From positions 38,783-102,782 of the forward strand of contig CADECP010000018.1 in NCBI GenBank assembly GCA_902825875.1: a DNA stretch of 64,000 bases, given 5' to 3'. The position numbers and the translations under genes were made by a program. This document shows positions 27,915-41,009 of the stretch, in pieces. A model generated the notes under the pieces. That model saw nothing but the letters and a program-made list of their open reading frames with translations, was not told the origin of the DNA and searched no databases. How positions within the stretch are numbered: position 1 is the first letter of the stretch; the number at the start of each line of letters is the position of its first letter. The stretch is from an uncultured Acidobacteriota bacterium. GTDB taxonomy: Bacteria > Acidobacteriota > Blastocatellia > RBC074.

Positions 27915-29528
27915 ATGAACAAGTTTTCGCGCCGCCAATGGTTGCGCCAATGTTCGCAGGCTGCGCCGGTTCTGGCCGCTTTGAATTCGGTTGAAACCTT
28001 TGCCCAAACCGGCAAACGCAAACCGCTTCCCGCTAGCGGAGGCATTTCACTCAACGAAGACAACAGTCATTTTTTCTCCACACGCGCGGGCAAAAAGCTC
28101 GACGCCGAAACCGTAGCTTCGTGGGTGGATCAATACGCCAATACTCAAGTGCGCGAATTGATGCTGTCGCCCAATGCGATGCGAACCAGTTTTGCCAGCA
28201 AAGTTTGGGATCCGATTTGGAAAGGTTACGACCCGACGGGCGCGGACGATCAACCGTTGCTGGCCAGCACTGCTCCGGCGGCGCGAGCAGGTGCGCGGAA
28301 ATGGATTCACACGGCCTGGCAGCTTCATCAAAACGGTATTGACCCTTATCAACTGTGGATCACGCGAGCGCGAAAGCATGGCATCTCGTCCTGGATCTCA
28401 ATGCGAATGAATGACGTTCATGACGTGGACGACGAACGCAGCTACATGCACAGCGATTTCTGGCGACAGAACCCGCAGTTTCGGCGAATAGATTATCGGT
28501 TGGATAGGTCTGCGGATCGCGCCTTCGATTACGGCCACAAAGAAGTCCGCGATTATCATTTCACGCTGATTCGGGAACTGGTCGAGCGATACGATTTCGA
28601 CGGCTTGGAACTGGATTGGATGCGGTTCGGATTTCATTTCAAACCCGGCCACGAACGACAAGGCGCTGAATTGATGACCGAATTCACCGCCGAAGTTCGT
28701 CGGTTGTTGAATAGCTGGGAACGGCGGCGCGGCCACAAAATCCGGCTCGGAGCGCGTGTGCCTTCGCGTCCGCAAACGGCTTTGGGATTGGGTTACGATC
28801 CGGCGATTTGGGCGCGTCGAGGGTTGATTGACATGCTGGTGGTCACTCCGTTTTGGGCCAGCATCGAAACTGACATGCCGATTGAGTTGTGGCGCGAACT
28901 GTTGCGCGGGACTTCAGTGACTTTGGCGGCGGGGCTGGAGGTCTTGATTCGCTCGCATCCCGATTCCAAACAATTTCAGAAAAACACGCTTGAAACCGTT
29001 CGCGGAGCCGCTGCGTCATTGCTGGACAGAGGCGCAGATCGAATTTACCTGTTCAATTACATGGATTCGCAAACGGCGATGGACGACCTGGAAAATTATC
29101 CGAAATTGCTGCGCGAGGTTGGACAAGCGGAAACTCTGGCGGGAAAATCCCGCCGCCACGTGATGACGTTTGCAGACACCTGGGCGCCTGGCGAACCGCA
29201 GGCAGTTACGTTGCCTCGTCGCTGTGCAGCAGAGAAGTGGCAAGCGTTTCGATTGGCGACCGGCCCGGTTCCAATCAGCGGCACAGTTTCCGCGTTGCTG
29301 GGAATCGAAGGTTTGACCGAAGCTGACGTGAAAGCCGGTGAAGTCCGCATCAATGGGGAAATCTGTCAGTCGGCAGGTCGCGCTGAACTGAAAGCTCCAA
29401 AGCCCGAAGCGCCTGTATTCCGATTCGCCATTCCGCGAACGCTGCTGAATCGTGGATACAACCTGATTGAATTCACGGCGAAGCGAGATTGCCAGATTGT
29501 CTGGGCGGAAATCGCCATTGAATCCTGA
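27915..29528 (+). CDS. Tat-exported glycoside-hydrolase-like TIM-barrel protein
   Basis: 537 aa from the ATG at 27915, with AAAGG 9 bases upstream. The Tat signal is [19 protein letters not shown]. The body looks like a family-10-like glycosyl hydrolase or GHL TIM barrel: [36 protein letters not shown], the acidic barrel motif [30 protein letters not shown] and the strand [12 protein letters not shown]-terminal beta-sandwich ([20 protein letters not shown]) ends the protein. The ELDW acidic residues are candidates for catalysis, but substrate and class are not certain. It probably joins the divergent oxidoreductase in using sugars outside the cytoplasm. Confidence 0.72.
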   Translation: MNKFSRRQWLRQCSQAAPVLAALNSVETFAQTGKRKPLPASGGISLNEDNSHFFSTRAGKKLDAETVASWVDQYANTQVRELMLSPNAMRTSFASKVWDPIWKGYDPTGADDQPLLASTAPAARAGARKWIHTAWQLHQNGIDPYQLWITRARKHGISSWISMRMNDVHDVDDERSYMHSDFWRQNPQFRRIDYRLDRSADRAFDYGHKEVRDYHFTLIRELVERYDFDGLELDWMRFGFHFKPGHERQGAELMTEFTAEVRRLLNSWERRRGHKIRLGARVPSRPQTALGLGYDPAIWARRGLIDMLVVTPFWASIETDMPIELWRELLRGTSVTLAAGLEVLIRSHPDSKQFQKNTLETVRGAAASLLDRGADRIYLFNYMDSQTAMDDLENYPKLLREVGQAETLAGKSRRHVMTFADTWAPGEPQAVTLPRRCAAEKWQAFRLATGPVPISGTVSALLGIEGLTEADVKAGEVRINGEICQSAGRAELKAPKPEAPVFRFAIPRTLLNRGYNLIEFTAKRDCQIVWAEIAIES

Positions 29529-29553
29529 TTCAAGAATGAGGTTCGACAAGGTT

Positions 29554-33024
<3,471 letters not shown>

Positions 33025-33030
33025 GTTCGG

Positions 33031-33381
33031 CTACGGAATGTCTATGATCTGGTTTTGATGCTCTTCGGCGACACTGGCGACCCAATACAGCAGCAACCAT
33101 TCCGCTGCTTTACCGATTGAGAGTTTGCGAGAAATGATGAAAACTCCGGGCGAGTTGTGCTGTTTGATGAATTCGATGAAATGGCTTGGCATTGAATGGC
33201 GGTCGTGAGTGACGAGAATGCGGTTTTCTTCGGCGCACAAACGCAAGACTTCAGAATCGGGAATGCCAGAGTGCAGGTCGAGTTCCGGCGCACGCTGAAA
33301 ATCAATGGTCGGTTGCAAGCGTTTCACTGCTCGCAAAATGTCTTCGTCCAGGTCGTTGTCGGCTTGAAATTTGATCTTCAT
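33031..33381 (-). CDS. DUF5615 PIN-like toxin
   Basis: 116 aa from the ATG at 33381. The protein begins [20 protein letters not shown] with paired Asp residues, then LDLHSGIPDSEVLRLCAEEN and RILVTHDRHSMPSHF, the pattern of DUF5615 (PIN-like, VapC45-type) toxins, which are expected to act as RNases. Its start overlaps the stop of the upstream DUF433 gene (TGATG), so the two are translationally coupled. The pair is on the strand opposite to the flanking DUF1592 and DUF1552 genes. Confidence 0.85.
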   Translation of the reverse strand: MKIKFQADNDLDEDILRAVKRLQPTIDFQRAPELDLHSGIPDSEVLRLCAEENRILVTHDRHSMPSHFIEFIKQHNSPGVFIISRKLSIGKAAEWLLLYWVASVAEEHQNQIIDIP

Positions 33382-33695
33382 CAGGCGGCTTTCGGCAGAC
33401 TTTGCTTGATACGTTCTTTCAGCGCCGCGCCTTTGGGAAACAAGCACGCAAGTTCGCGGCTGAAGTCGGCTTCGGTCGTTTCGTTGTGAGCCAGGTATTC
33501 ATCAAGTTCAGTTTGATGGTCCAGGTAGTAAGCAATCGCGGCATAAACCTGACTGAGCGAAAGCGACGGAAAAGCATCCTGAATAGATTCCGGCGAGCGG
33601 CCTTGTTGAAATTTATAGATGATCGAATCAATCGCCACGCGCGTGCCTTTGATTCGGTAAACTTGATTCGCTTTTTCGATGTATTCGTTCGGCAT
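33381..33695 (-). CDS. DUF433 antitoxin
   Basis: 104 aa from the ATG at 33695, with AAAGGAGAAGTT upstream; the frame is open further back but into sequence facing the DUF1552 gene. It starts [20 protein letters not shown], then [30 protein letters not shown], the helix-turn-helix pattern of DUF433 (VapB45-type) antitoxins, and a C-terminal helix that would wrap the toxin. It forms a coupled pair with the DUF5615 gene and probably autoregulates the promoter shared with the divergent DUF1552 gene (start 33727, 31 bases away). Confidence 0.85.
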   Translation of the reverse strand: MPNEYIEKANQVYRIKGTRVAIDSIIYKFQQGRSPESIQDAFPSLSLSQVYAAIAYYLDHQTELDEYLAHNETTEADFSRELACLFPKGAALKERIKQSLPKAA

Positions 33696-33726
33696 AACTT
33701 CTCCTTTGCGGAAGGATTCTAAAACA

Positions 33727-35073
33727 ATGACCAACCCAACCCAAACTTCCCGACGAAATTTTTTGCGCGGCGCTGGCGTTGCGCTGACGTTGCCGTGGAT
33801 GGAATCGCTGCCCTTGCTGGTGCTGGCGCAGGCGCAGGACAAATCCGCCAATAAACCGCCACTGCGATTCGCGCACGTGTATTTTTCCAACGGCGTCGAA
33901 CCGGCTCATTGGTGGGCGAAAGGCAGCGGCGCGGCGATGGAATTTGGCAAAGCCGCCGAACCGCTCGCGCCCATCCGCGAAGACATCGTCTTTCTGCGCG
34001 GCCTCTATCACCAAAAAGCTTTCGTTTCGACCAGCCCACATTTGGGGCGCATGAATCTGCTGTCGGGAGCGCCGGTCAGCCTCGATCCCAAAGAAATTCG
34101 CGTCGGCACGTCGTTCGATCAAATTCTTGCCGCACGCATCGGCAACCGTACCGCCGTGCCGAGTCTGGTGTTGGGCATCGAACCGAACGAACTGCGTTTG
34201 GAAGACGGGCTTTCGATGATTTACGGCTCGAACATTTCGTGGGTGTCGCCGAACAAACCCGCGACCAAGGAAATTTATCCTTCGCGGACGTTCGACCAAT
34301 TGGTGGGCGATGGTTCCGGGCGCAAACTCGACCGCAGCATTCTGGATTTGGTGCTGGCCGACGCCAAATCGCTCCAACCGAAAGTCAGTTCCGGCGACCG
34401 CCGCAAACTGGACGAATATCTGGAATCCATCCGCGACATCGAAAAACGCATTGACCACGCGGCCAAAGAAGAGCGGTTAGAAGGCTGGAAGCCGAGTTTG
34501 AAACAGCCGAACCTGCCGCGCCCCGGCGAAGAATTGCCGCAAAACGTTCCCGATCACATGAAGCTGATGTTGGATTTGATCGTGCTGGCATTTCAGATGG
34601 ACAAAACGCGCATCGCCACGTTGATGCTGAACAACGATTTGTCGCAAATGAACTTCCGCTTCATCGAAGGCGTGCGCGGAGCCTTGCATCTGGATTTGAC
34701 GCACAACGGCAAAGCGCCGGAATTGGAAGCGATGTATCTGAAAACCAATCAGTATCACGTCCGGCAATTCACCTATCTGGTCGAACGAATGAAGGCGATT
34801 GACGAAGGCGGTTCAACCTTGCTGGACAATTCCGTGCTGATGTTCGCGTCCAGTTTGTTTGACGGCGACGCGCACGGAGCAGATCAGTTGCCGATCGTGC
34901 TGGCGGGCAAAGCCGGAGGCGCGCTGCAACCCGGTCGCATTCTGGATTACCTGGACAAAGGCAACGACAACCGTCGCGCGTGCAGTTTGTATTTGTCCTT
35001 GATGGATTTGATGGGTGTACAGCTTGACCGCTTCGGCGATGCGGATAAACGGCTGGCGGGATTGTGTGCGTAG
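33727..35073 (+). CDS. DUF1552 Tat-exported protein
   Basis: 448 aa from the ATG at 33727, with GGAAGGA upstream. The Tat signal is [21 protein letters not shown], a hallmark of DUF1552 proteins, followed by [56 protein letters not shown] and [34 protein letters not shown], and [23 protein letters not shown]. The family resembles sulfatase or alkaline phosphatase-like folds and is nearly always next to DUF1592 proteins, probably working in the same exported complex. Function is not proven. Confidence 0.9.
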   Translation: MTNPTQTSRRNFLRGAGVALTLPWMESLPLLVLAQAQDKSANKPPLRFAHVYFSNGVEPAHWWAKGSGAAMEFGKAAEPLAPIREDIVFLRGLYHQKAFVSTSPHLGRMNLLSGAPVSLDPKEIRVGTSFDQILAARIGNRTAVPSLVLGIEPNELRLEDGLSMIYGSNISWVSPNKPATKEIYPSRTFDQLVGDGSGRKLDRSILDLVLADAKSLQPKVSSGDRRKLDEYLESIRDIEKRIDHAAKEERLEGWKPSLKQPNLPRPGEELPQNVPDHMKLMLDLIVLAFQMDKTRIATLMLNNDLSQMNFRFIEGVRGALHLDLTHNGKAPELEAMYLKTNQYHVRQFTYLVERMKAIDEGGSTLLDNSVLMFASSLFDGDAHGADQLPIVLAGKAGGALQPGRILDYLDKGNDNRRACSLYLSLMDLMGVQLDRFGDADKRLAGLCA

Positions 35074-35132
35074 CGAATGGCTTTGGTTTGCTCCCTAACG
35101 AACGAGTTGACCGGGGCACCGTGTCCGCAAAG

Positions 35133-35603
35133 CTATGTTTTACATTGCTTATCAATAAATTCAACTACATCTATCGCCTTTTCAAGATACTGTTTTATTT
35201 GGGAAATTGTTATTCCAGAATACTTGCCATGTGCAATCTCGTGCCTATTTTTAATAATTGAATTAATTGCCTCTCTTCGCCCGTCTTGATCGACGTAAGC
35301 CTCTAAAGCAACGGCCCATTCTGGTTTAAAGCTTTTTGCTATATCAAGAAACTTTGTCATATTTGGGTTTTGGATTTTAGACAGCGCTGACATTGAGAAG
35401 TCGGCCACAGGCTTGCTGGCAGCGTTACGAGCAAAATCACTGAACACTTCTTCAATAGCATTCTCAAGAAAACCAGCACTTAATACGCAAAGATATTTCG
35501 CCCAATGCGACCTCATTTCAATATCACTTCCACAGGCTGAATCTACTTTCCTAAATAGATCATTAAGCCTTTCGATTTGGCTTGTAAGCTTATGGTTGAT
35601 CAT
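35133..35603 (-). CDS. HEPN-domain protein (MAE_28990/MAE_18760-like), putative RNase
   Basis: 156 aa. It is all helical and contains the HEPN signature R-x4-H in IIKNRHEIAHGKYSG, along with HWAKYLCVLSAGFLENAIEEVF, the usual first HEPN helix pair. This fits the MAE_28990/MAE_18760 group, which pairs with DUF262 proteins in defence loci. The R-x4-H motif marks metal-independent RNases. Its ATG overlaps the stop of the upstream DUF262 gene by 4 bases (ATGA). The DNA is clearly AT-richer than the neighbouring host genes. Confidence 0.85.
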   Translation of the reverse strand: MINHKLTSQIERLNDLFRKVDSACGSDIEMRSHWAKYLCVLSAGFLENAIEEVFSDFARNAASKPVADFSMSALSKIQNPNMTKFLDIAKSFKPEWAVALEAYVDQDGRREAINSIIKNRHEIAHGKYSGITISQIKQYLEKAIDVVEFIDKQCKT

Positions 35604-36706
35604 TTTATGTCGCTGAAAGCTTTAATGGCCTTGGAAATCCTAGTATCAACTCTATCTTCGTTTGATGTGGCTTGTGAGATTGCCACTTTATAATCCTTAT
35701 CCTCCAATAGCTGAGAATAAGCAACCTGCAACGATTGATGATCTGTGATTGGGTGATCCTGAATTCTACGCGCAACACCAACCATAACAGAATCAAACAC
35801 TGCAGCATTTAGCGATCCCTCTGGCCGAAATGCTGATGATCCTAAATTCTCCCAGATTAGCCTAATAGTACTAATAAAAATCATCTGGGCCTTGTCAGTG
35901 AATTCTGCTTCTGCATCTCGATAGCGACTTGCAAAGATATTAAGAAATTCCGTCATTGGCTTTTCGTATTTTTCATAATTGAAATATAACGCTAAAAATC
36001 TGAGAATTAATTCTTGGTCTTTTAATCGATTATTCAATTTTCCAAACACTTTACGCCAATAATCGTTTTCGTTCAGAGCCTTCAACAAATTGATAAGCGA
36101 TCCGTGATAGAGAGCGGTGCGTATTTCTTGCGGGGCGAGTTTTCTGCCGCCATTATTCAGGCGCTCAAAAATGTGGTAGATGCTGGTATCGTCATTTTGC
36201 GGTGAGTCTTGCTTAACAATCGTTGCATGTATAATTGAGTCATCAAGCTTTATCCGATCCTCCTCATTTAGGATCGCATATGTTTTGCTTTCAAAAATTT
36301 TCTGTACTTTTGTTAATGCAAAAACGCGCCGCTTCTTTTCTTCGGGTTTAGGATCAAAATAGCCTTCATAAAAAAACAAGAGAGTGCTTAACCGCTGCTG
36401 GCCATCAATGATCAATAATTTATTGGAATTTTGTTCACGCGCTAAAAATATTCCGGGAACTGGTAAACCTAAGAGTAAAGATTCAATGAAACGTGACGCT
36501 TCTGTAATTTTCCAGACATAGTCTCTCTGAAATGGCGGGATAAAAATATCCCCCTTCTTCAGTCTCCGAACAAGCCCTTCAACATCAAAGTCTGCTCCAT
36601 AGCTTGATATATCGTATCGTTGGGAAGTAATAGTGTCGTCATTGGATGCCTCATCAACGACATTAGCTTCATCGTTATCAACTAAATCATCTGGTTCAAA
36701 AGACAT
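35600..36706 (-). CDS. DUF262 (GmrSD/ParB-like) protein of a defence-type module
   Basis: 368 aa from the ATG at 36706, with AAAAGGA about 10 bases upstream. The acidic N-terminus is followed by a DUF262 domain: YDISSYGADFDVEGLVRRL, KGDIFIPPFQRDYVWKI, ASRFIESLLLGLPVPGIFL and the nucleotide-binding or catalytic LLIIDGQQRLSTLLFFYEG (DGQQR). IYHIFERLNNGGRKLAPQEIRTALYHG continues the family pattern. There is no C-terminal DUF1524 HNH nuclease as in full GmrSD enzymes; the coupled HEPN gene may supply the nuclease. AT-rich codon use suggests horizontal transfer. Confidence 0.88.
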   Translation of the reverse strand: MSFEPDDLVDNDEANVVDEASNDDTITSQRYDISSYGADFDVEGLVRRLKKGDIFIPPFQRDYVWKITEASRFIESLLLGLPVPGIFLAREQNSNKLLIIDGQQRLSTLLFFYEGYFDPKPEEKKRRVFALTKVQKIFESKTYAILNEEDRIKLDDSIIHATIVKQDSPQNDDTSIYHIFERLNNGGRKLAPQEIRTALYHGSLINLLKALNENDYWRKVFGKLNNRLKDQELILRFLALYFNYEKYEKPMTEFLNIFASRYRDAEAEFTDKAQMIFISTIRLIWENLGSSAFRPEGSLNAAVFDSVMVGVARRIQDHPITDHQSLQVAYSQLLEDKDYKVAISQATSNEDRVDTRISKAIKAFSDIK

Positions 36707-36826
36707 AGCTACCATCCTTTTAATAGTTATCATCTGTCCTGTGCGACACCGGCAATATCGTTATCATATTAAACAATATCAAAGATGAACAATTACCGCC
36801 TAATATGAATTCTACTGACGACGGGC

Positions 36827-36917
36827 TATCTACTAATAGATCGTGCTGACTATTAGTAGATACCTTGATCTATAAGTAGATCGCTTCATCGAAATTACAA
36901 ATGATCTACTTATAGAT
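36827..36917. repeat. Two long inverted-repeat pairs upstream of the DUF262-HEPN genes
   Basis: Four variants of GATCTATWAGTAGAT occur in 90 bases. Pair 1: a perfect 13-bp stem, 36827-36839 with 36850-36862, loop 10. Pair 2: a perfect 15-bp stem, 36868-36882 with 36903-36917, loop 20. They lie between the DUF262 start (36706) and the end of the lipoamide dehydrogenase gene (36935). They could be operators, island ends or transcript hairpins. Confidence 0.85.
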
Positions 36918-36934
36918 AGCAAGGCCGCGCGACC

Positions 36935-38338
<1,404 letters not shown>

Positions 38339-38374
38339 AAATATCCTTTACCGTTTGATACCTCAAAATAATGT

Positions 38375-40372
38375 TTAACGTTTTGCCGTAGAGGCTTCGA
38401 GTTTATTGCCCAAATACTTTTCGATCCAGGCGAATTCACGCCGCATTTTATCCAGTTGATAGCTTGGAACCAGAATGCCGTGGCCTTGATCGGGATAGAC
38501 CACCAATTGCGTTGTCACACCCAACCGTTTCAACGTGCGATACGTTTCCTGTGATTGTCCGAGCGGCACGCGGTCGTCTTTTTCGCCGTGGAAAATCAAC
38601 GTTGGCGTTTTGGCGTTGGTCAGATAACTCAGCGGAGATTGATCGTCGAACATCTTGCGCGCTTCCCACGGAGTGCCGCCGTGCAATCGTTCGCGTTGAA
38701 AAACTATGTCCGCCGTTCCCCAATACGAAACCGCGTTGGACAATCCGGCTCCGTAAGCAGTGCATTTGAACCGATTGGTGTGGCCGATCATCCAGCCGGA
38801 CATATAACCGCCATAACTCCAGCCTGCAACCGCCAACCGGTTTTCGTCGGCCACTCCGAGTTTCACCAGATGGTCAATGCCGCTCATGATGTCTTCGTAA
38901 TCCACTTTGCCAACCAGTTTGGCGTTGGATTGCGCGAACTTCGCGCCGTAATTCGACGAACCGCGAAAGTTCGGCATGAACACCGCGTAACCCCTTGCCG
39001 CGTACACCTGCGGAAAAGCACTCCACGTGGCGTTGAAACTTTTGACATAAGCGCCTTCGGGGCCGCCGTGAACATAAGTCAGCAGCGGAGCGCGTTTGCC
39101 GGTTTGATGTCCAACGGGGTAAATCAAAACGCCTTCGATTTCCGTGCCGTCGTTGGATTTCCATTTGATGGCTTCGACCTGGCCGAGCGCGAATTCGGCG
39201 GCTTTCGGGTTCAAGTTGGTCAGAAACACAGGAACCATGATTCGCGCCGCCAGCAAGGCGATTTCCGTCGGCACACGCGGGTTTTCGTGAACGAACGCCA
39301 CGTTCATTCCGTCCGGCGTGACGGAAAACGCCGTGTTGACGCCGTCGCCGCGAGTCATCGCCTGCGGCGTCTGGTCGGCGAGGTTCATCGTGTAAATCTG
39401 TTCGTTGACGCCGTGTCCCGCGTTGAAAATGAATCGCTGGCTGTCGAACATCCACCGATGCGAGCGAATGTATCCATCAAAGTTTTTCGCCAGCACGCGC
39501 GCTTCGCCGCCATTGGCCGGAATCACGTGAATCCGGTTCGGGCCTGTGTTGATGTCTCCGTCGGCGTGAGCCAGATAAGAAATCCAACGACCGTCCGGCG
39601 AAAAACGCGCGTCGCTTTCCGCGCCGTTGCCTTTGGTCAATTGTTTGGCCGCAGTCGAATCCAGCGTCGCGTTTTGCCAGTTGATCGGAATCGTAAAGAC
39701 TTCGGTTGTGGCCGAATCCATCAGCTTTGGCGTTTGTCGCGCAGTGAAAACAATCTGCTGGCTGTTCCAAGCCCAACTGAATCCGGCAATGTGCCGCGCG
39801 CCTTTGGTCAATTGCTTGACTTCGCCGGTGGCGACTTCTAACAACCACAACTGAGCAAAGCGAAACCCTTCGTCTTCGACCATTGGAGCTTTGGTCTTCG
39901 GTTTTTCGCTTGGCTCTTCGGCGACAAAGGCGATGAAGCGGCCATCGGGCGACCATTCAAAATCCGTCACAGCCGATTTGTGCGAAGTCAGCCGTTCAGG
40001 TTCGCCTGCTTGGAGTGTGATGGCGTAAATCTGCACGCCGCCGCTGTCACCACGATCCGACAAAAACGCCAATCGCCGTTGGTCAGGCGACCATCGCGGA
40101 TGATCGTCGCGTTTCGGATTCGAAGTCAGCCGCACGGTTTCGCGCGCATCGTTGACCAGCCAGATGTCCGCGTTGAACCGGTCAGCTTCACGATCCCAAC
40201 TGCTGACGACGAACGCCACGCGGCGGCTGTCATAGGAAATTTGTGGATCGCTGGCTCGGTTGAGCGCAACAATATCTTCAGGCGTCATTGGCCGTTTGGT
40301 TTGAGCCATCGCCACCGTCAATCCCGCCGTCAGTTGAAACAAAACCACCAACCAACAAAAGCCTTTTTTCAC
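38375..40372 (-). CDS. Exported S9 family prolyl-oligopeptidase-like peptidase
   Basis: 665 aa from the GTG at 40372, chosen because GGAGGA lies 8 bases upstream and the following residues form a signal peptide (VKKGFCWLVVLFQLTAGLTVAMAQ). The N-terminal half is a beta-propeller built from WSPD-type repeats (PRWSPDQRRLAFLSDRGD, FEWSPDGRFIAFVAEE). The C-terminal alpha/beta hydrolase domain has the nucleophile motif GWSYGGYMS, Asp in HGEKDDRVPL and His in DQGHGI. It cleaves short peptides outside the cytoplasm, like acylaminoacyl peptidases. It is divergent from the blaI-like gene. Confidence 0.92.
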   Translation of the reverse strand: MKKGFCWLVVLFQLTAGLTVAMAQTKRPMTPEDIVALNRASDPQISYDSRRVAFVVSSWDREADRFNADIWLVNDARETVRLTSNPKRDDHPRWSPDQRRLAFLSDRGDSGGVQIYAITLQAGEPERLTSHKSAVTDFEWSPDGRFIAFVAEEPSEKPKTKAPMVEDEGFRFAQLWLLEVATGEVKQLTKGARHIAGFSWAWNSQQIVFTARQTPKLMDSATTEVFTIPINWQNATLDSTAAKQLTKGNGAESDARFSPDGRWISYLAHADGDINTGPNRIHVIPANGGEARVLAKNFDGYIRSHRWMFDSQRFIFNAGHGVNEQIYTMNLADQTPQAMTRGDGVNTAFSVTPDGMNVAFVHENPRVPTEIALLAARIMVPVFLTNLNPKAAEFALGQVEAIKWKSNDGTEIEGVLIYPVGHQTGKRAPLLTYVHGGPEGAYVKSFNATWSAFPQVYAARGYAVFMPNFRGSSNYGAKFAQSNAKLVGKVDYEDIMSGIDHLVKLGVADENRLAVAGWSYGGYMSGWMIGHTNRFKCTAYGAGLSNAVSYWGTADIVFQRERLHGGTPWEARKMFDDQSPLSYLTNAKTPTLIFHGEKDDRVPLGQSQETYRTLKRLGVTTQLVVYPDQGHGILVPSYQLDKMRREFAWIEKYLGNKLEASTAKR

Positions 40373-40463
40373 TGCATTGTCCTCCGAAAATTGTCTGTGA
40401 ATTGCGCTCAGATTCAGCCTCAGCCGCCGTGTTCTGTCAACCGGGCAAGAGGTCAACTAAAAA

Positions 40464-40531
40464 ATACGTTGACACCAACGTATAAAGCCGTTATTGTCCG
40501 CGCCGTTCACGGCAACGTATAAATCCGTTGA
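40464..40531 (+). promoter_or_regulatory. Promoter with overlapping BlaI-type operators
   Basis: A perfect palindrome ATACGTTG-ACAC-CAACGTAT spans 40464-40483. Two direct copies of CAACGTATAAAKCCGTT start at 40476 and 40513, 37 bases apart. A consensus -35 TTGACA lies inside the palindrome (40469-40474) with a 17-base spacer to TATTGT (40492-40497). A repressor bound here would block RNA polymerase, so this is probably the self-regulated promoter of the blaI/blaR-like genes. It may also control the divergent S9 peptidase gene. Confidence 0.75.
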
Positions 40532-40552
40532 CTCTTCACAAGGAGGCGATCC

Positions 40553-40984
40553 ATGCCGAGAGAAGCATCAAAAACTTTTACCGACAAGGAACTGGAAATC
40601 ATGCAGGTGGTCTGGGATTTGGGCGAAGCGACCGCTCGCCAGATTCAGGAAGCCGTGCCTGGCCAGGCGCATTACAACAGCGTGCTGACCATCATTCGCG
40701 TGCTGGAACGCAAAGGGCATTTGACGCATCGCGTTGAAGGCAAAGCGCACGTGTATCGCGCCAAAGCCAAACCCGAAAAAGCCCGCAACAAAGTCCTGAG
40801 CCATTTGATTGGCCACGTGTTCGGCGGTTCGCCCGCTTCGCTGGTATTGCATCTGGTGGAAACCGGCGACCTGACCGAAGACGATTTGCAGCAGGTTCGC
40901 CAGCAAGTGGCCATTCGCGCCGAAGCTCGCGCGGCAACCGCGGCAGCCAAACCGGCCAAAGCCAAAAAATCCAAAAAGGCCTGA
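40553..40984 (+). CDS. BlaI/MecI family transcriptional repressor
   Basis: 143 aa with a strong AAGGAGG ribosome site. The N-terminal winged helix reads FTDKELEIMQVVWDLGEATARQ and NSVLTIIRVLERKGHLTHR, typical of the Penicillinase_R family. The C-terminal half holds the dimerisation helices and ends in an Ala/Lys-rich tail (AKPAKAKKSKKA) that is longer than in classical BlaI. The expected cleavage site for the partner protease would lie between the two domains. It is followed 25 bases later by the M56 peptidase gene, the usual pairing. Confidence 0.92.
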   Translation: MPREASKTFTDKELEIMQVVWDLGEATARQIQEAVPGQAHYNSVLTIIRVLERKGHLTHRVEGKAHVYRAKAKPEKARNKVLSHLIGHVFGGSPASLVLHLVETGDLTEDDLQQVRQQVAIRAEARAATAAAKPAKAKKSKKA

Positions 40985-41009
40985 CAAGCCGTCTGACAAG
41001 GAGGAGCAG

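Noticed and set aside
33696..33890. 65-codon upstream extension of the DUF433 antitoxin
   Set aside because: It is antisense to the Tat signal region of the DUF1552 protein, and a good ribosome site lies just before the downstream ATG at 33695.
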